This document shows, one piece after another, positions 1 to 13,997 of a DNA stretch of 64,000 bases. Positions within the stretch are counted from its first letter, which is position 1. Each line of letters starts with the position of its first letter. The DNA is from Scenedesmus sp. ARA3 (taxonomy: Eukaryota > Chlorophyta > Chlorophyceae > Sphaeropleales > Scenedesmaceae), in assembly GCA_004335835.1 (NCBI GenBank), contig RWJK01000996.1, positions 1-64,000 of the forward strand, written 5' to 3'. The notes beneath the pieces were generated by a model, which was given only the letters and a program-made list of their open reading frames with translations, did no database searches and was not told where the DNA came from. Both the position numbers and the translations under genes were made by a program.

Positions 1-590
1 CTGGCCAGGCCGGACGAGGCTTGTGGCAGCAAATTGCAACTGCCCAGTGTGCTGAGGCACACAAGACAATTGCAAACAACTCAAAGGACCTTGACATGCA
101 CGCAAAACAACTCTGCCGGGTGCCAGTCAAATTAAATCAATCTTAGTACGTGCGCATGCACTGCAGCAGGCTGCTGCGCATCACAGCCTGGCCACGCCGC
201 AATGAGGCTTGGCGCAGCAAAATGCAACTGCCAAGTGTGGTGAGGCATGTAGGGCACTTGCAAAACAAGTCAAAGGACCCTGACATGACACAAAAACAAC
301 TGTGCCAGACGTCAGTTAAATCTAAACAATCTTAGTACGTGCGCATGCACTGCAACAGGCTGCTGTGCATCACGCTCTAGCCAGGCCGCAATGAGGCTTG
401 GCGCAGCAGAATGCAACTACAGAATGTGCTCAGGCCCACATGGCACTTGCAAACAACTCAAAGGACCTTGACAAGCAAAGAAAACAACACCGTTTGGTGC
501 TAGGTAATTCTAACCAATCTTAGTACGTGCGCAGGTACTGCAGCAGGCTGCTGTGCATCACCGTTTGGTCATCCGGCGATGAGGCTTGGA
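1..590. repeat. 188-bp tandem repeat, about 3 copies
   Basis: The block beginning at base 1 recurs, with substitutions, at about 188, 377 and 563, so the period is 186-189 bp. Recognisable words in each unit are GAGGCTTG, GCAACTGCC and CTTAGTACGTGCGCA. The period is not a multiple of three and no ORF crosses the units cleanly. It lies at the unresolved 3' end of the minus-strand gene that occupies the next 15 kb, so it may be intronic or downstream sequence. The array probably continues beyond the left edge. Confidence 0.8.
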
Positions 591-1146
591 GTAGCAAATG
601 CAACTGCCTAGCGCGTTGCGGCTGGCTTGATACTTGTCAACCATGTGCATGACCTGTCCAAACACCAGAACCACTTTTGCAGGGTCAAACACAGTTGGTA
701 TAATTATACTCACACAGGCAGCCACTGCAGACGCTTCTAGTGCAACACGGTTTGGCCTGGCCAGAATGGGGCGTGCGGCATCACCGGCAAGCCTCCCAGC
801 GCGCAGCGGCTGGCACGATACTTTTAAACCATGTGAAGGACGTGTGCAAACACCAAAATCACCTCTGCAGAGTCCCAAACAATATCAAGCAACACTACTC
901 ACACAGGCAGCCGCTGCAGCATCGTGTCTACACCTACCTGTGTCATTGGCTGCAAATAACACAATGTATTTGTTGCAAGTGGTTATACAATCACAAGCAC
1001 GACAGGAAAAGCTCACCTGCTCATCCTCGCAGATCTAAAAAGCCGCCTTGGCCAGCGCTGCGGCCACGAAGCGGATGTTGGAAGCGAGTGTGGGTACTGC
1101 ACTGCAAGTCAACGCAAACACAAATAACTAATAAAATGCTGCGCAC
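591..1146 (-). other. Degenerate exon/intron copies, left end of the large minus-strand gene
   Basis: No exon could be chained in phase here. The stretch holds a donor-side copy of the exon at 1147-1305 (copy boundary near 1018), and two related blocks near 640-735 and 830-910 that share CTCACACAGGCAGCC and a (G)GTGTTTG core. On the minus strand the 12 bases at 938-949 are bounded by a good acceptor (tatttgcag) and a good donor (gtaggt) and would be in phase 0 after the last chained exon. A 12-nt microexon is possible but unproven. Confidence 0.4.
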
Positions 1147-2592
1147 CTGCTCATCTTCACATGTCCCAAAAGCCGCCTTGGCCAGGGCTGCCGCCACGAA
1201 GCGGATCTTGCTGGCCAGCGTTGGCACTGCGCTGCGGGGGTCGGGCAGCGCCAGCTGGAACACACACGAGCCAGCAGACAGGTCAGCCAGAAGCGGCAGC
1301 GGCACCTGCAGGCCCAAATCAGGGGTTGACAGCAGGCGACAGGAAGGTGGCAGCAGCATGGATTAGTGTCGTGTATATGCGAGGCACCCAGGACATGGCA
1401 ATAAATCCAGTGTGCAAGAAACACAGCTGGAACACACATGAACCCTTGGATCAATCAGCAAGCAGAGGCAGCGGCAGCTGCAGGCACAGACCAGGGCCTT
1501 GAAGCAAGTGCCAGGAAGGTGGCAGCATAAGTGACCAGTGTGATGTACACGCATGGCAGCCAGGATATGGCAGTAGAAGCCGCATGCAAGCGACACAGCT
1601 GCACTGCGCCAACGTCATTACTGTACAGGTTGTGAGTCATGCCATGCATGCCACTCAAGAGACGGCCAGCTACCAAGGCACATGCGTCCTCTCTTGGTAT
1701 ATTCTGCACCACGTTCACCTCAAGGTGCTCGGTCCCTCTGCAGGACATAAACCGAATCATGTGTGGACCCTGCAACTTTCTGTTGAAGCAATATCACACC
1801 AGGGCCTACTCCGCACCTGCAGCCTCAGAGGTCCTACATAGCTGCAGCCCGCCGTAGCGGCACTGAACCCCGTCCGGCGAGCGCTCAACCCTTGTGAATC
1901 GGTAGATCGGAGTTGAACAGCATGTGAATCGGTAAATCGGAGTTGAACACCAAAAACCCAAAGGCCTCACCTCCAGCCTCAGAGGCCCCTCGTAGCTGCA
2001 GCCCTCTGCAGCAGCGCTGAACCCCGCCCTGTCAGCAGCCAGCAGCAACCGACCCCCAGCGCCCCTGAACTGCTGCGCAAAGGCTGCCAGCTGTGCGGCC
2101 AGCGCGCCGTGCCACAGGTGCAGCAGCTCCAGCTGCATAGAGAGAGGCCGCTGCAGCAGCAGGAGTGCGTCCTCCCTGCAGCAGCAGCAGCAACAAGAGC
2201 AGCAGAGGCAGATGATGTCAGTAGTTGAGAGGTGCAGCAGCTCCAGCTGCATAGAGAGAGGCCGCTGCAGCAGCAACAGGGCGTCCTCCCTGCAGCATCA
2301 GGATCAGCAGCAGCAGCAGCAGGTGCAGGGAGGACAACAATGCTATGGCCAGGTGAACAGGTGCAGCAGGTCCAGCTGCTTGGAAAGGGGGCGCTTCAGC
2401 AGCAGGCGTGTGTCATCCCTGCAGCAGCAGCAGCAACAGGTGCAGCAGAGGAAGATGATGTCAGCAGTTGAGAGGTGCAGCAGCTCCAGCTGCATAGACA
2501 GGGAGCGCTGCAGCAGCAGCAGGGTGTCCTCCCTGCAGTAGATGCAGCAGCAGCAGCAGCAGCAGCAGCAGGGTGTCCTCCCTGCAGTAGAT

Positions 2593-2637
<45 letters not shown>

Positions 2638-5329
2638 TGGGCAGGAGGGGCAGATGATTTCATCAGATGAACAGGTGCAACAGCTCCGGCTGCAGAGAGG
2701 AGATGCAGCAGCAGCAGCAGCAGCAACAGCGGCAGCAGCGGCAGTGACGGGAGCATATGCCCTGGGAAGCTCAGAGGTGCAGCAGCTCAAGCTTCACAGA
2801 GAGTGGCCAGCTCCAGCGGCAGCCGCCGCCGCAACCCACAGCTCACCAACACAGAGCCAGCCCGCTCAACATAGCTCCTCCACTGTCAAACACCCCGCAC
2901 ACCCAAGCTGTGTCCATGCAACAACAAACACCGCCACAGTTACAAACAATGCTCACCCCTTGGCATTCTCTGCAAACTCTTTGGCTGCCCTCTCGCAGTA
3001 GTCCCGTGCAGCAGCCAGCCCCGCCCCCACATCGAGTGACAGCAGCAGCCGCCGCAGACCGCAACTCAGCCGCACAGGCTTGCGCACCAGGCCAGCAACG
3101 CGCCCGGTCATCAGCCGCTGGAAATCAAACGAAACCGCACTGCTGCTGCTGCTGTTGCCTTCTGATGAGGCGTGACCTTCGCCATTGCTGCTGGCAGCAG
3201 CAGCAGCAGCAGCTGCTGCGTCTGGTGTTTGTCCTGCTGCTGCTGCTGCCGCTGGTGCGAGGCCCTCCTCCTGAGCCAGCTGGCAGCAGGCAGCATCAAG
3301 CGCTGCCTGCCACACCCCGCAGATGCGCTCCCAAGCCGGGCTGTCTGAATGTGCCAGGTAAAACCTGCACAGGTCGTTCAGAGTCACGCTAAGCCCTGCA
3401 ACAAGGGATGCTGTTGTAGTGTTGCTGCTGCTGCTGCTGCTGCTGAGGTCCGCCGCTGTACCCCCATTGAGCGGGACACCACCAGGGTTTGGCCCTGCTG
3501 CTGCTGCTGCTGCTGCTGTTGCTGAGCCCTGGCCGGGGCTGCTGCTGAACCCTGACGGCCCAGGGACGAGGCTGTACGGTCCAGGGTTTAGCAGCAGGGC
3601 CAGGGCTTTGGCGTGTCGGGGTTCCGGCAGGTCCAGCAGCGCCCGCGCCTTCTGAGCTATGCGCAGCTCCTGTTAATACGGCAGCAGCAGCAGCAGCAGC
3701 AGTAGCATCACGCCATACGGCTAGTGTAACGTCATCCTTGTTACTGCTCCTTATGATTGGACTGCAACCGGAACAAAACCAAACCACATAGCTAGCCAAC
3801 AACAACAAGCCAAGCACTAGGTTCAATGCATTACGCAGACACTGATGTTCACCTTGTCCTTTGGAGTGTCTCCTGCGGTGCAATTTCCTCACTCACAACA
3901 TGCAGGCTACCCAGGGAGCCTAAAGCGCCTATCTTGGTTGTATCAAAGCCATGCGTTGATCCAGCATGCTCCCACCTTGACAAAGTCCCATATGCCTGCC
4001 TTTCCCCTTGGAATGTGTGTCAGATCTAGTGTCAATTCTCAAATGCAAAAACCAATTTTGTAAGATTTTGCGCACCTTGACGAAGTCCCGTATGTCTGCC
4101 TTTCCCCTAGGGATGTCAGCAGCAGTGCGTGTCAGGTTGGCTGACAGGCAGGCAGTAGGCGGCCCAGCCAGTGACACCTCCCCAGCCAGCCACACCCCTG
4201 CAGGGCCCGGCTTGCTGCTGCTGCTGCTGCTGCTGATGCCGGCTGCTGCTGCTGCTGCTGAGCTGTCCAGGATGAACTTGCCCAGCTCATGCGGCAGGCT
4301 TGTGAGCAGCAGCTTAGTGAACACCTGCAGTTGCCAACACACAACAACATGAAAGTGTGCTCTGGTAGTCCAGAACGCACTGCCACTTTGTACAGTCATT
4401 GCAACCTGCTGCTGCTGCAGTGCCTAGAAGCAGCCGGCGTTGGGGTGCCAGGCAGTCGCAGTAAATAAAAGTTCTCCATGGGTGGCATCAGGTCGGCTGC
4501 ATGCCACACTCGTACAAAGCATCAGCGTGATATAGGAGTTGTGCGGCTGCAGCTGAGGCTGCATGATCGTGAAGAACATGCTGCTGCTGCTGCTGCCGAT
4601 GCTGCGGTGCACCCTGCTATCGCTGTTGCTGCTGCTGTTGCTGCTGGCTACTCACTGATGGCAGCACCACGTTCAGCAGGCTCTTAATCAGCGTCTTGGG
4701 CAGCGGTAGGTTCGAACCCTGCACCTGGCGCTCGAGTGACAGCACCTCGAAGGACAGCCCTGCAGCAGCAGCAGCAACAGCAGCATTATGACCAGTGCGT
4801 GCCGTGCCCAGCGTGCATGTGCGGCCTGCGAGCAGTGTGCACACCGTGCTGCTGAGATGAGACCAAAATATCTCAGAGCACATGTACATGCGGCCAAGCA
4901 CAGCATCTGCTTAGAACTTTAAAAGTCTCACACCAACCAGCTTCTTGCCCACCTGCGCTCTGTCAGCGCAGCAGCGGGCTGTAGGTCAATGTGGCGCTGA
5001 CAGTCGCCTCCACCGTTCACAAAAACGCAACTGAACCACTGGCAACGCATAAAACTCAAGATTCCAGTCAGAAGGACCCCACCCAAGCACAGGCGTGAAG
5101 ACTCCTTTTGGAACCCTACAGATCCATACCTGAGCTCTGCCAGCCCAGCAGTGGGCTGTAGGTCAGTGTGGCGCTGAGGACGGCTTCTACTTCCAGCCCC
5201 AGCTGTGCTGCACGGATGTTGGGCACCTGCAGCAGACGCACAGAACCTTTCTGCTGAGCATGTTGAATTGATAAATGTCTGATGTAGCGAAGAGCAAGCA
5301 CAGCTGTGCTGCACGGATGTTGAGCACCT

Positions 5330-5363
<34 letters not shown>

Positions 5364-5728
5364 GCCCATATTCCGGTTTGGTGACAAAATTACAATACTG
5401 TACTTCAAAGACACCGTCCAATAAGGTTGAGTCCAATGATGTAGCTGAGCTGGGCGATGCAGCAGCACAAGCAAGACATCTTGCAGCCAGTAAGGTTCAT
5501 CAAAGCAGCTACACAGTCAGCATGGTCAGCATGCCTTTTACCCCTTTCCCTTCAAGTGCTCAAGTGCCAGCATCGCAGAAAGACATCACACTGCATTGTA
5601 AACGAATGGCCCACAAACCTTGGTGCCCTTCTCCCCTACCACCTCCAGCCCCTCAGCCAGCAGCATCACCACCACGCCACGCCGCCCTGCTGAGCCCTTG
5701 GCGCCAGCCACACCCCCAGCACCACCAC

Positions 5729-5761
<33 letters not shown>

Positions 5762-6288
5762 ATCCATCCCTAGCCAGCCCTCCAGCTCCTCCGTCCTCAT
5801 CTCGTGCCCATGACTCATCCAGCAGCTGCCGATCCAGCTCGCCGGTGCTGGCTGCTGCAGCTGCTGCTGCAGCAACGCCCGGGAACGGCGCCGCAGTGGT
5901 CTCAACGGAGGCCCGCGACTGAGGTGGCGTAGGTGCTGCTTTGTGTGATGTTGCTGCTGCTGCTGTGTTGGGGTCTGCTGTGCTGATGCGCGGCAGGTCT
6001 GCAGCAGCGTCAGGTGGTGCTGTGGGTGTGCCTGTGGTTGCTGCGCAGCCACCTGTGCTGCTTGCTGCATGGGAGACAGGAAGAGGCGTGCTGCTGTCTG
6101 GACTCGGCGGCAACTGCTGCTGCTGCTGCTGCTGTTGCTGTTTTACTTCTACGCTTGGGTGTTCAGAAGCAGGTGCAACAGATGGTTCTGATGGGTCTCC
6201 AGCTGCTGTCTCTGCTGTCGGAACTGGAAGTGCTGCTGCTGCTGCTGCTGGTGGTGGTGGCGGTTCTGGTCGTGGCTCCCCTGGTGGT

Positions 6289-6330
<42 letters not shown>

Positions 6331-6503
6331 TGCATGGCCTGTTGTTGGTGCAGCAGCTGGTACTGCTCCCACTGCTGCGATGCCTGTTGCTGCTCCGCGT
6401 GCTGCTGCTGATGCAGGTGCTCGTCCAGCTTGCTGCTGATCTCGGACAGCTTTGTTTTGAAGCCGGCCTTGCCCTCCTCCATCAGCACCTTGGAGTCTGC
6501 AGT

Positions 6504-6536
<33 letters not shown>

Positions 6537-6920
6537 CTCAGATTGAACAGTGTGTTGAGGTAAGGCATCACCAGCATAGCGCATGCCAGCGCTGATCAAA
6601 CCACATGATGCTGCAGTACTGATGCGCATCTGCTGACAGGGCGCCACAAAAGTCATCACTGTACACATGGCACAGCGCTGGCTGTAGCTAGCCATACGCA
6701 ATACACACAATACACTTGCTGGCATGCAGAGTGAGCCCTTAACAGATAGCCCTCAGGCAGAAAAGGGTCACAACTGCAAGCCCAAGTGGCATGGCCCCAC
6801 CTGCCAGCTTGGTCTTGAGGCCTGCCTTGCTCTCCTCCAGCAGCACCTTGGAGTCTGCAACAATAGCATTTCACAGCAGCAGCAGCAGCAGCACCTTGGA
6901 GTCTGCAACAATAGCATTTC

Positions 6921-6981
<61 letters not shown>

Positions 6982-9900
6982 GGTCAGAGTGAATAGTCTC
7001 CTGAGGCCCGCCTTACCCTCCTCCAGCAGCACCTTGGAGTCTGCAGTGGCGGCAAAGTAGATGACAATCACAGAGGTAATGATGGTTACGCGATTGTCAC
7101 AGAGTGCCATTGCTAGCAGTCCGAGATGATCTAAAACTTCCTGTGCCCGCCCATCAACGCCTACATGCAAGCAACCCACATTCAGCACTAGAGATCTGCC
7201 AAACCGGTGTTGTTGATGAGCCAGTACACAACGCATGTAGGCTGACACATGCACTGTCGCCCACCTGCCAACACAACATTGGTGAACTCGCAACTGTGAT
7301 GACGTCACTGATGGACATGAGCACCACGTCAGCAAGCCAAGTCTATAGGTAGCTTGCGCAGCCCGCAACTTGCATGGCCCGCAAGTCTGGCGCATGCAGC
7401 CTGACATTAAACATGCAGCGCACATATGAATCATTGGTGCCATAGATGAGCCACTACGCAACACATGTGGGCTGAAACAATGACACAAGCGATGCATGGA
7501 CATACATACACATGGACAGAAGAACAGATACAATGCATGCAGGCTGACACATGCACTGGTGCCCACCTGCCAGCAGGTGCTTGGCAGCCGCCCGGGCACC
7601 AATCAGCAGCTGCTAAAAAAAAAATGACATATGTTGGTTAGGAGTGGTGGGGCGTGGACAAGAGTGTGTTGCCAACATAACAACGCTCAATGCTACATTG
7701 TCAGTAGCACCCACCTGCCAGCAGGTGCTTTGCAGCCGCCCGTGACTCGTTGAGCAGCTTGCTCTGTGCCAACTTCGCCCTGCTGTCGGCCAGCTTGGCC
7801 TTGCTGTCAGCCATTAAGTCGCCCAGCTTGCCACGCATGCCCTGCAGCCTGCAGGCAGCCAGTCAGCGACCATAAATCAGGTTACTGCACGCAATAGCTT
7901 TTACTTGCTGCCGTCAACATGCGCTCAACATTAAATCAACATGCGGTCAACATACGGTCAATGCCATGCAGCCTGCAGGCACCACGCCGGAGTGCGGTCA
8001 GGGGCACGAGCAGACAATGAGCGCGGCGGCGCAACATACATGCAGGCATGCAGTCATTGCATATAAGCTGGGTTGAGCAGAGCGGATTTGCCAGCAGCAC
8101 AAGCCAAAATGCAGAAGCTTCCAACACATGTGTGTTCCTCACCTTGCTTTCAGCTGGCCGTCCTGCTCATGCCCCATACTGCCGCCAGGGCTGCTGCTGC
8201 CAGCAGCAGCAGCAGCAGACCTGCCACCTGCACCACCAGGCATGGCCCCGCTGCCCTGCCGCCCAAACTGCCCAGGCGAGCTCGCAAACTCTGCTGACAG
8301 CCGCTGGGCGCCGCTGCGGCTGCTGGCATTGCTGCTGCTCCGACTCACACTCGGGTACGCTGCAGCTTGTACACCTGGAGCCATTGTAGCGCCACTTAAA
8401 GCGGCATCCCCAGCAATAGAAGTAGCACTATGCAGGATACTTGAGCTAGCTGAATCGCTCCGCACTACTGCTGCTGCTGCTGCTGCTGCTGCACTGCCTT
8501 CCCTGCTAATGCTGCGAGGCGTTTCTGGCAGCACCTGCTGCAGCCCTGCAAGGCCTGCCAGGTCAGGGCTACTGCCAGCACCACTGTCAGCAGCACTATC
8601 AGCTAAGCTGGATGAGGAGCCCAAGGCCCCTGCAGGGTGGTGGTGTGACATGTGCTGACCAAAGGCTGCTGCCTTGTCACTGAAGGCTCCTGCGAGGCGG
8701 CTGAAGCCTGGGATCTGCTGGCCCTGGCCTTGCCTGCGGCGGCAGCAGCAGCAGCAGCAGCAGGTGGGCAGTTCATGGCAGTTCAACGTAAACGCCTTGA
8801 TGTACAGCCCTGTGACAGCAGAGCAGAGGCTCTTTCTCGGCTGTGTGGATGCAGACCAAGCTGCGTGGCAACTACATGCATAACGTCTTTTGGAGTTGCA
8901 GACACAATGCGGCCCCTCCCAATTTCCTCTAGCATAAAGTGAATACTGCAGCGGAGAGCACCTTTATCTTTTGGCTGAGTCTCGCTCACCGCTGCATGCC
9001 CTGCAGGGGCCCCCCTGCAGCGCCGTCATGACTGGCAGCCCTGATGGCCTGGTGGCAGCACAGGGCACAGCAGCAGCAGCAGCAGCAGCAACCGTCATAC
9101 ATAGCCAGCAGCAGCAGCAGCAGCAGCACAGCACCTGAACATACCCCCGGCTGACGTTGTGTCGGCACACCCCGGTAGTGTGTATCTTGCGGTCAACACC
9201 ACGCATCATCATGCAGGCATGGCAGCAACCTGCACGCTGTAACATTTGTGTGTCTGGCGTGCCACAGTAGCGGCAGCTACACACCAGGTTGCAGCAGTGC
9301 CAGCGATGCGTGGCATGCCACGACTCACCGCTTCGTACCGGCAGTGCACCTGCTTCCAGCTCATCATAATATTTCCGATCACGCGATTGCAACAAGGCCA
9401 TCGGCCCTGCATCGGCGCACCTGCTTCAGGCTGCCCTTCTTGTCACTCAGCTTGCCGATGAACTTTGCCACGGCAGCACCACGCCGGCTGCTGCTGCTGC
9501 TGCTGCTGCTGCTGGCTGGCCCAAAGCTGCCCCCAGCAGCCCCGGCAGCAGCAGCAGCAGCAGCAGCAGCACTTGCTCCGTTGACCGGGGTCCCTCCAAC
9601 ACCAGAAGCAGCATCAGTGGCGGTACTGCTGCCATCAGCTTGCTGCTTTGCAGGAGACTGATGGGGCATAGCCTGGTTGCCATTGCTGGCAGCAGCGGTC
9701 TGCTGCTGTGCCGCAGCCTGTGCTGCGCTGCTGCTGCCACTTCTGTACAGGGGTGGGGGCTGCGGTTGCGGCTGCATGCGCTTGAGCGAGGTGGCTCGTG
9801 CTGCTGCTTTGGCTTGCTGCTGCTGCTCGTGTGCATGCTGCTGCTGCTTGAACCTGACAACGGAACGGGCAGATCAGCAGGTGTGCTTCAGCGGTGGAAC

Positions 9901-12900
9901 ATGGGCACAACCTTTATGCACCAAGCACATCAAAAGATACCAGCCACTACCATGTTTGTGCACAACACATCAGTGCCACGGGCGGGGAAAATACAAGATT
10001 TGAAACATGAGCCAGTAGAGTTTCCACGCCCCCGGCATGAGCGCGCACTTGGCCTGATGAATCGCGAGCACAGCACGAGCCACCCACACCACCACACGCT
10101 TCCAGCCTAGCTGACAACCACAGCACCAAACGAGATCTGATACATGCAGAAATATCAACACGCGCATTCAGCCCGTTCACTCACTCCTGGCCTGATGAGC
10201 TTGATGAGATGCCCGACAGCGCCACCTTCAGCCGAACCTGCTGCTGCTGCTGCTGCTGCTGCTGGGCTGGCAGTGCTTCCAGCTCCAGGCTGAATGCCGC
10301 GCTGACCTCGCACAGGTGCAGGTCCTTGCAGGCAAAGTACACGCCGTTGCCGCCACCCGAGAACCTGCAGCCAAGGATCGGCAGCATTAAGGTTTGACAG
10401 GTTTTACAACGCTTGTGCCGTGCTGGCACTTGAACCTGCGCCAGAAAGTGACTTGATCATAGGTTGAACATAGCAGATGCCGGCAAATTTTAAGTGCCGA
10501 CCTCGCACAGGTGCAGGTCCTTGCAGGCAAAGTACACGCCGTTGCCGCCGCCAGAGAACCTGCAGCCAAGGATTGGCAACATTATGGTTTGACAAGTGTG
10601 AAGTGATGCAGGCAAAGTACACGCCGTTGCTGCCACTTGAAACTGCGCCAGAAAGTGACTTCTTCAGTTGAACATAGCAGATGCCAGCAGATATTATATT
10701 GTCTCACCTGAAGCCTTTTATCTTTGGAAAGTAGCTGTCCAGCTTGGCCCTGTCCAGCCGCGCCTCTGTGGCCGCCAGCTGCTCCGTGAGCCGGCCCAGG
10801 TCAGACAGGCCCAGCTGCAGAACAGCAGTAGCACCACCAGCAGCAGCAGTAGCAAATAGTTGTTTGTGAAATCCAGCACAACAGTATAGCCAAAAGGAGG
10901 TGCTCAGTGAGCTGGCCCAAGTCGGACAGGCCCAGCTGCGCAGCAGCAGCAGCAGCAGAAGCAGCAACATCAGCAACACCAGCGCATGGTTATCGAGCAG
11001 CGCGTCAAGCAACCAGCCAAAACCAAATCGTCGGCAAACAAGCACACACATGCAAGCTTAGTGCACACGCACATAAGCCTACATCCGCGCACATAAGCGC
11101 ACACAAGCACGCTCAGGTGCACACGCACATAAGCCCACATCTGCGCACATAAGCACATTCAAGCACGCTCAGGTGCACACGCACATAAGCACACAGCTGC
11201 GCACATAAGCGCACACGAGCGCGCTTAGGTGCGCACGCACATAAGCACACAGCTGCGCAGGTAAGCGCACACGAGCATGTTAAGGTGCGCACGCACATAA
11301 GCAAACAGCTGCGCAGGTAAGCGCACACAAGCATGTTAAGGTGCGCACGCACATAAGCACACAGCTGCGCACATAAGCGCACACAAGCACGCCTAGGTGC
11401 GCACGCACATAAGCACACAGCTGCCGCACATAAGCGCACACAAGCAGGCTTAGGTGCGCACGCACATAAGCACACAGCTGCGCACATAAGCGCACACGAG
11501 CACGCTTAGGTGCGCACGCACATAAGCACACATCTGGGCACCTCTACTGTGCTTGTCCGACTTCAAGACGAACAGATACAGATTATGCATGTGGATCATC
11601 AACACCGCTGTGTCAATGAGCTTCACATATTATCGAAATGCGCACCTCTGCTGCGCTGTGCTTGTTCGACTCCAGCCGCGCTGCCGACTCGCGCCGCTTC
11701 AGCTCCGCAGCCACAGCAGCAGCCTCCGCCTGCAGCAGCCGCCGTGTGTCCTACAAGCGTGCACATCAAAAGCAGCACAACGCACACATTTATGCACGGC
11801 GCAGCTTAGCAGTACATGCATCAACTCAGATGTTACAGCAGCAGCCTCCGCTTGCAGCAGCCGCCGTGTGTCCTACAAGCGTGCACATCAAAAGCAGCAC
11901 AACACGCACACATTTATGCACGGCGCAGCTTAGCAGTACATGCATCAACTCAGATGTTACAGCAGCAGCCTCCGCCTGTAGCAGCCATCGCATGTCCTGC
12001 ATGCATGCAACAGGCAGCGTCTTTTTGCGAGGTCATACGCAGCAGCAAGTGCATCAGCTGGAAGCCACAGCAGCAGCCTCACACGGAGGTTGCGGGGCCT
12101 GCAGCAGCCGCCGAGTGTCCTGCAAACATGCATTGTAACATCCAGCACATTGCAAAGTTGACATAGCACATAAGTGCACCACCTCTGCTGAGTCTCAAGC
12201 AGCATCCGTCTGCAGCTGCAGCCGAGTGTCCTGCACGGGCATGGGAACACAGCAGTGTGGTTCTGTGAAGTCAAACGTAGCAGCAAGTGCGACAGCTCCG
12301 CAACCAAAGCAGTTGCTGCCGCCTGCAGCAGCCGCCGCATGCCCTGCAAGCAAGCATGCCTGGAAGCAGCACACAACAGGCAGCACAGTGGTGCTCTTGC
12401 ATTGGTGCTGATGGTAACATGACACGGATGTGGCAGCACGCTTGCATGCGGGGAGACGTAGCAGGAAGTGCACCTGCGCTACGCTGCTGCAGCGAACAGG
12501 ATGCTGCAGCCAAAAGCTGCTGTTGCACACAATTGATGGCTGCTGTAGTCAACGGGATGCTGCATCTGTTGCAAATGCAGGTCCGGCCACAGCTGCAAGT
12601 GAAGCTGCAAGCAGATTTCTTGTGGCTCCCAAATGCAACCGCATGATTGCCCTGTGCACTGGGCTGCTGCAGGCCGCACTGCTGCCTGCCCTGTAGGGCC
12701 GCCCACCAGCTGTGCCACCAGCTGCTGCAGCCGCGTGTCCAGAGTGTCCAGCAGCGGTCAGCACACAATGCATGCGTGTCCTGATGTGCTGACACTGCAA
12801 CGCCTCAGCACACATACACCACTGCTGCTGCTGCTGCTGCTGCATATCCAGCAGCGGTCCAGTGTGTCCAGCAGCAGCCTTTGATGGAGCCTGCAGGGCC

Positions 12901-13629
12901 TGCAGCAGCCGCCGAGTGTCCTGCAGCCACGTGTGCAGCTGCGCGTGCTTGCACTGCTATGTCCAGTGCGCTGTGCTACTGCAGCTGTCTCCTAGCAACA
13001 GCTGGCACACCTGGCAGCTGGCAGCAGGTTTGTCACACACACCCCTCTCTCACTCCTCACCTGCAGCACCACCAGCTGCGTCTCATGCTTGCTGAGACCC
13101 GCAGACCTCACTGCTAGCAACAGCTGCACCTAATAACTGCAAGCACACATTGATAAGCAATGCCAGCTGCAATACACTCCCTCTCACCTGCAGAACCACC
13201 AGCTGGGTTTCATGTATGCTCCGCTCCTCAGGCCACACTGCAGGGCCGCAAGCCAGCTGTGCTGCTAGCTGTTGCAGCCGCATTTCCAGCTGCACGTGCT
13301 TGCACTGCTGTGTCCAGTGCGCTGTGCTGCTGTATGCATCCTACTGCTGCAGCTGCAGCTCCTAGCACAGCTGCCGCCAGCTGGCAGCTGCAAGCATGTT
13401 TGTGCTCTATGTTTGCATTATCCTCTGCAAGCCCTCGCCTCACTCCTCACCTGCAGCACCACCAGCTGTGTCTCATGTATGCTCCGCTCCTCAGGCCGCA
13501 CTGTCGAGTCACCAGCCAGCTGTGCTACTAGCTGCTGCAGCTGCGTGTCCAGCTGCTCCAGCTTGCACTGCAGGCCTGACAGCTGCTCCCGCAAGATAGC
13601 AACATCGCTGCCTACAGGCGCATCAGCAT

Positions 13630-13664
<35 letters not shown>

Positions 13665-13946
13665 GCAGCGGCAGCAGCAGCAGCGGCAGCAGCAGCGGCA
13701 GCGGTGGTTGTGTGCTGGCACGCAGCAGTCACATAGAAGATGCAAGAAGACATCTGCGCCTGCTGCTCCTTGGACTGCAGTAACTTACATACAATCATCA
13801 CTGAACGCTGCATGATCTTGCAGCGGCAGCAGTGCAGCTGGCTGCTATGTGCCTGCCCTTGCCTGCAAAAGCGAGGGGTCGTGCTGTGCTGCCTCTGCTG
13901 CAGTGGCTACTGTACAACTGCACACATTGCATGCTCCCACGTACTT

Positions 13947-13997
<51 letters not shown>

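Noticed and set aside
4700..4730. tRNA-like B box (GGTTCGAACCC)
   Set aside because: No A box or cloverleaf around it; it lies inside a minus-strand exon that chains in phase.
5941..6439. Plus-strand poly-Cys/Leu ORFs opposite the CAG-rich exon
   Set aside because: Antisense of the in-phase minus-strand exon 5619-6496; composition comes from CTG triplets.
9060..9125. CRISPR-like alternation of short CAG blocks
   Set aside because: Simple triplet repeats in a eukaryotic intron; no spacers of constant length and no cas-like gene.
11113..11531. Minus-strand Cys/Ala/Val repeat ORFs
   Set aside because: Translation of a 56-bp intronic satellite; the frame drifts with each unit.
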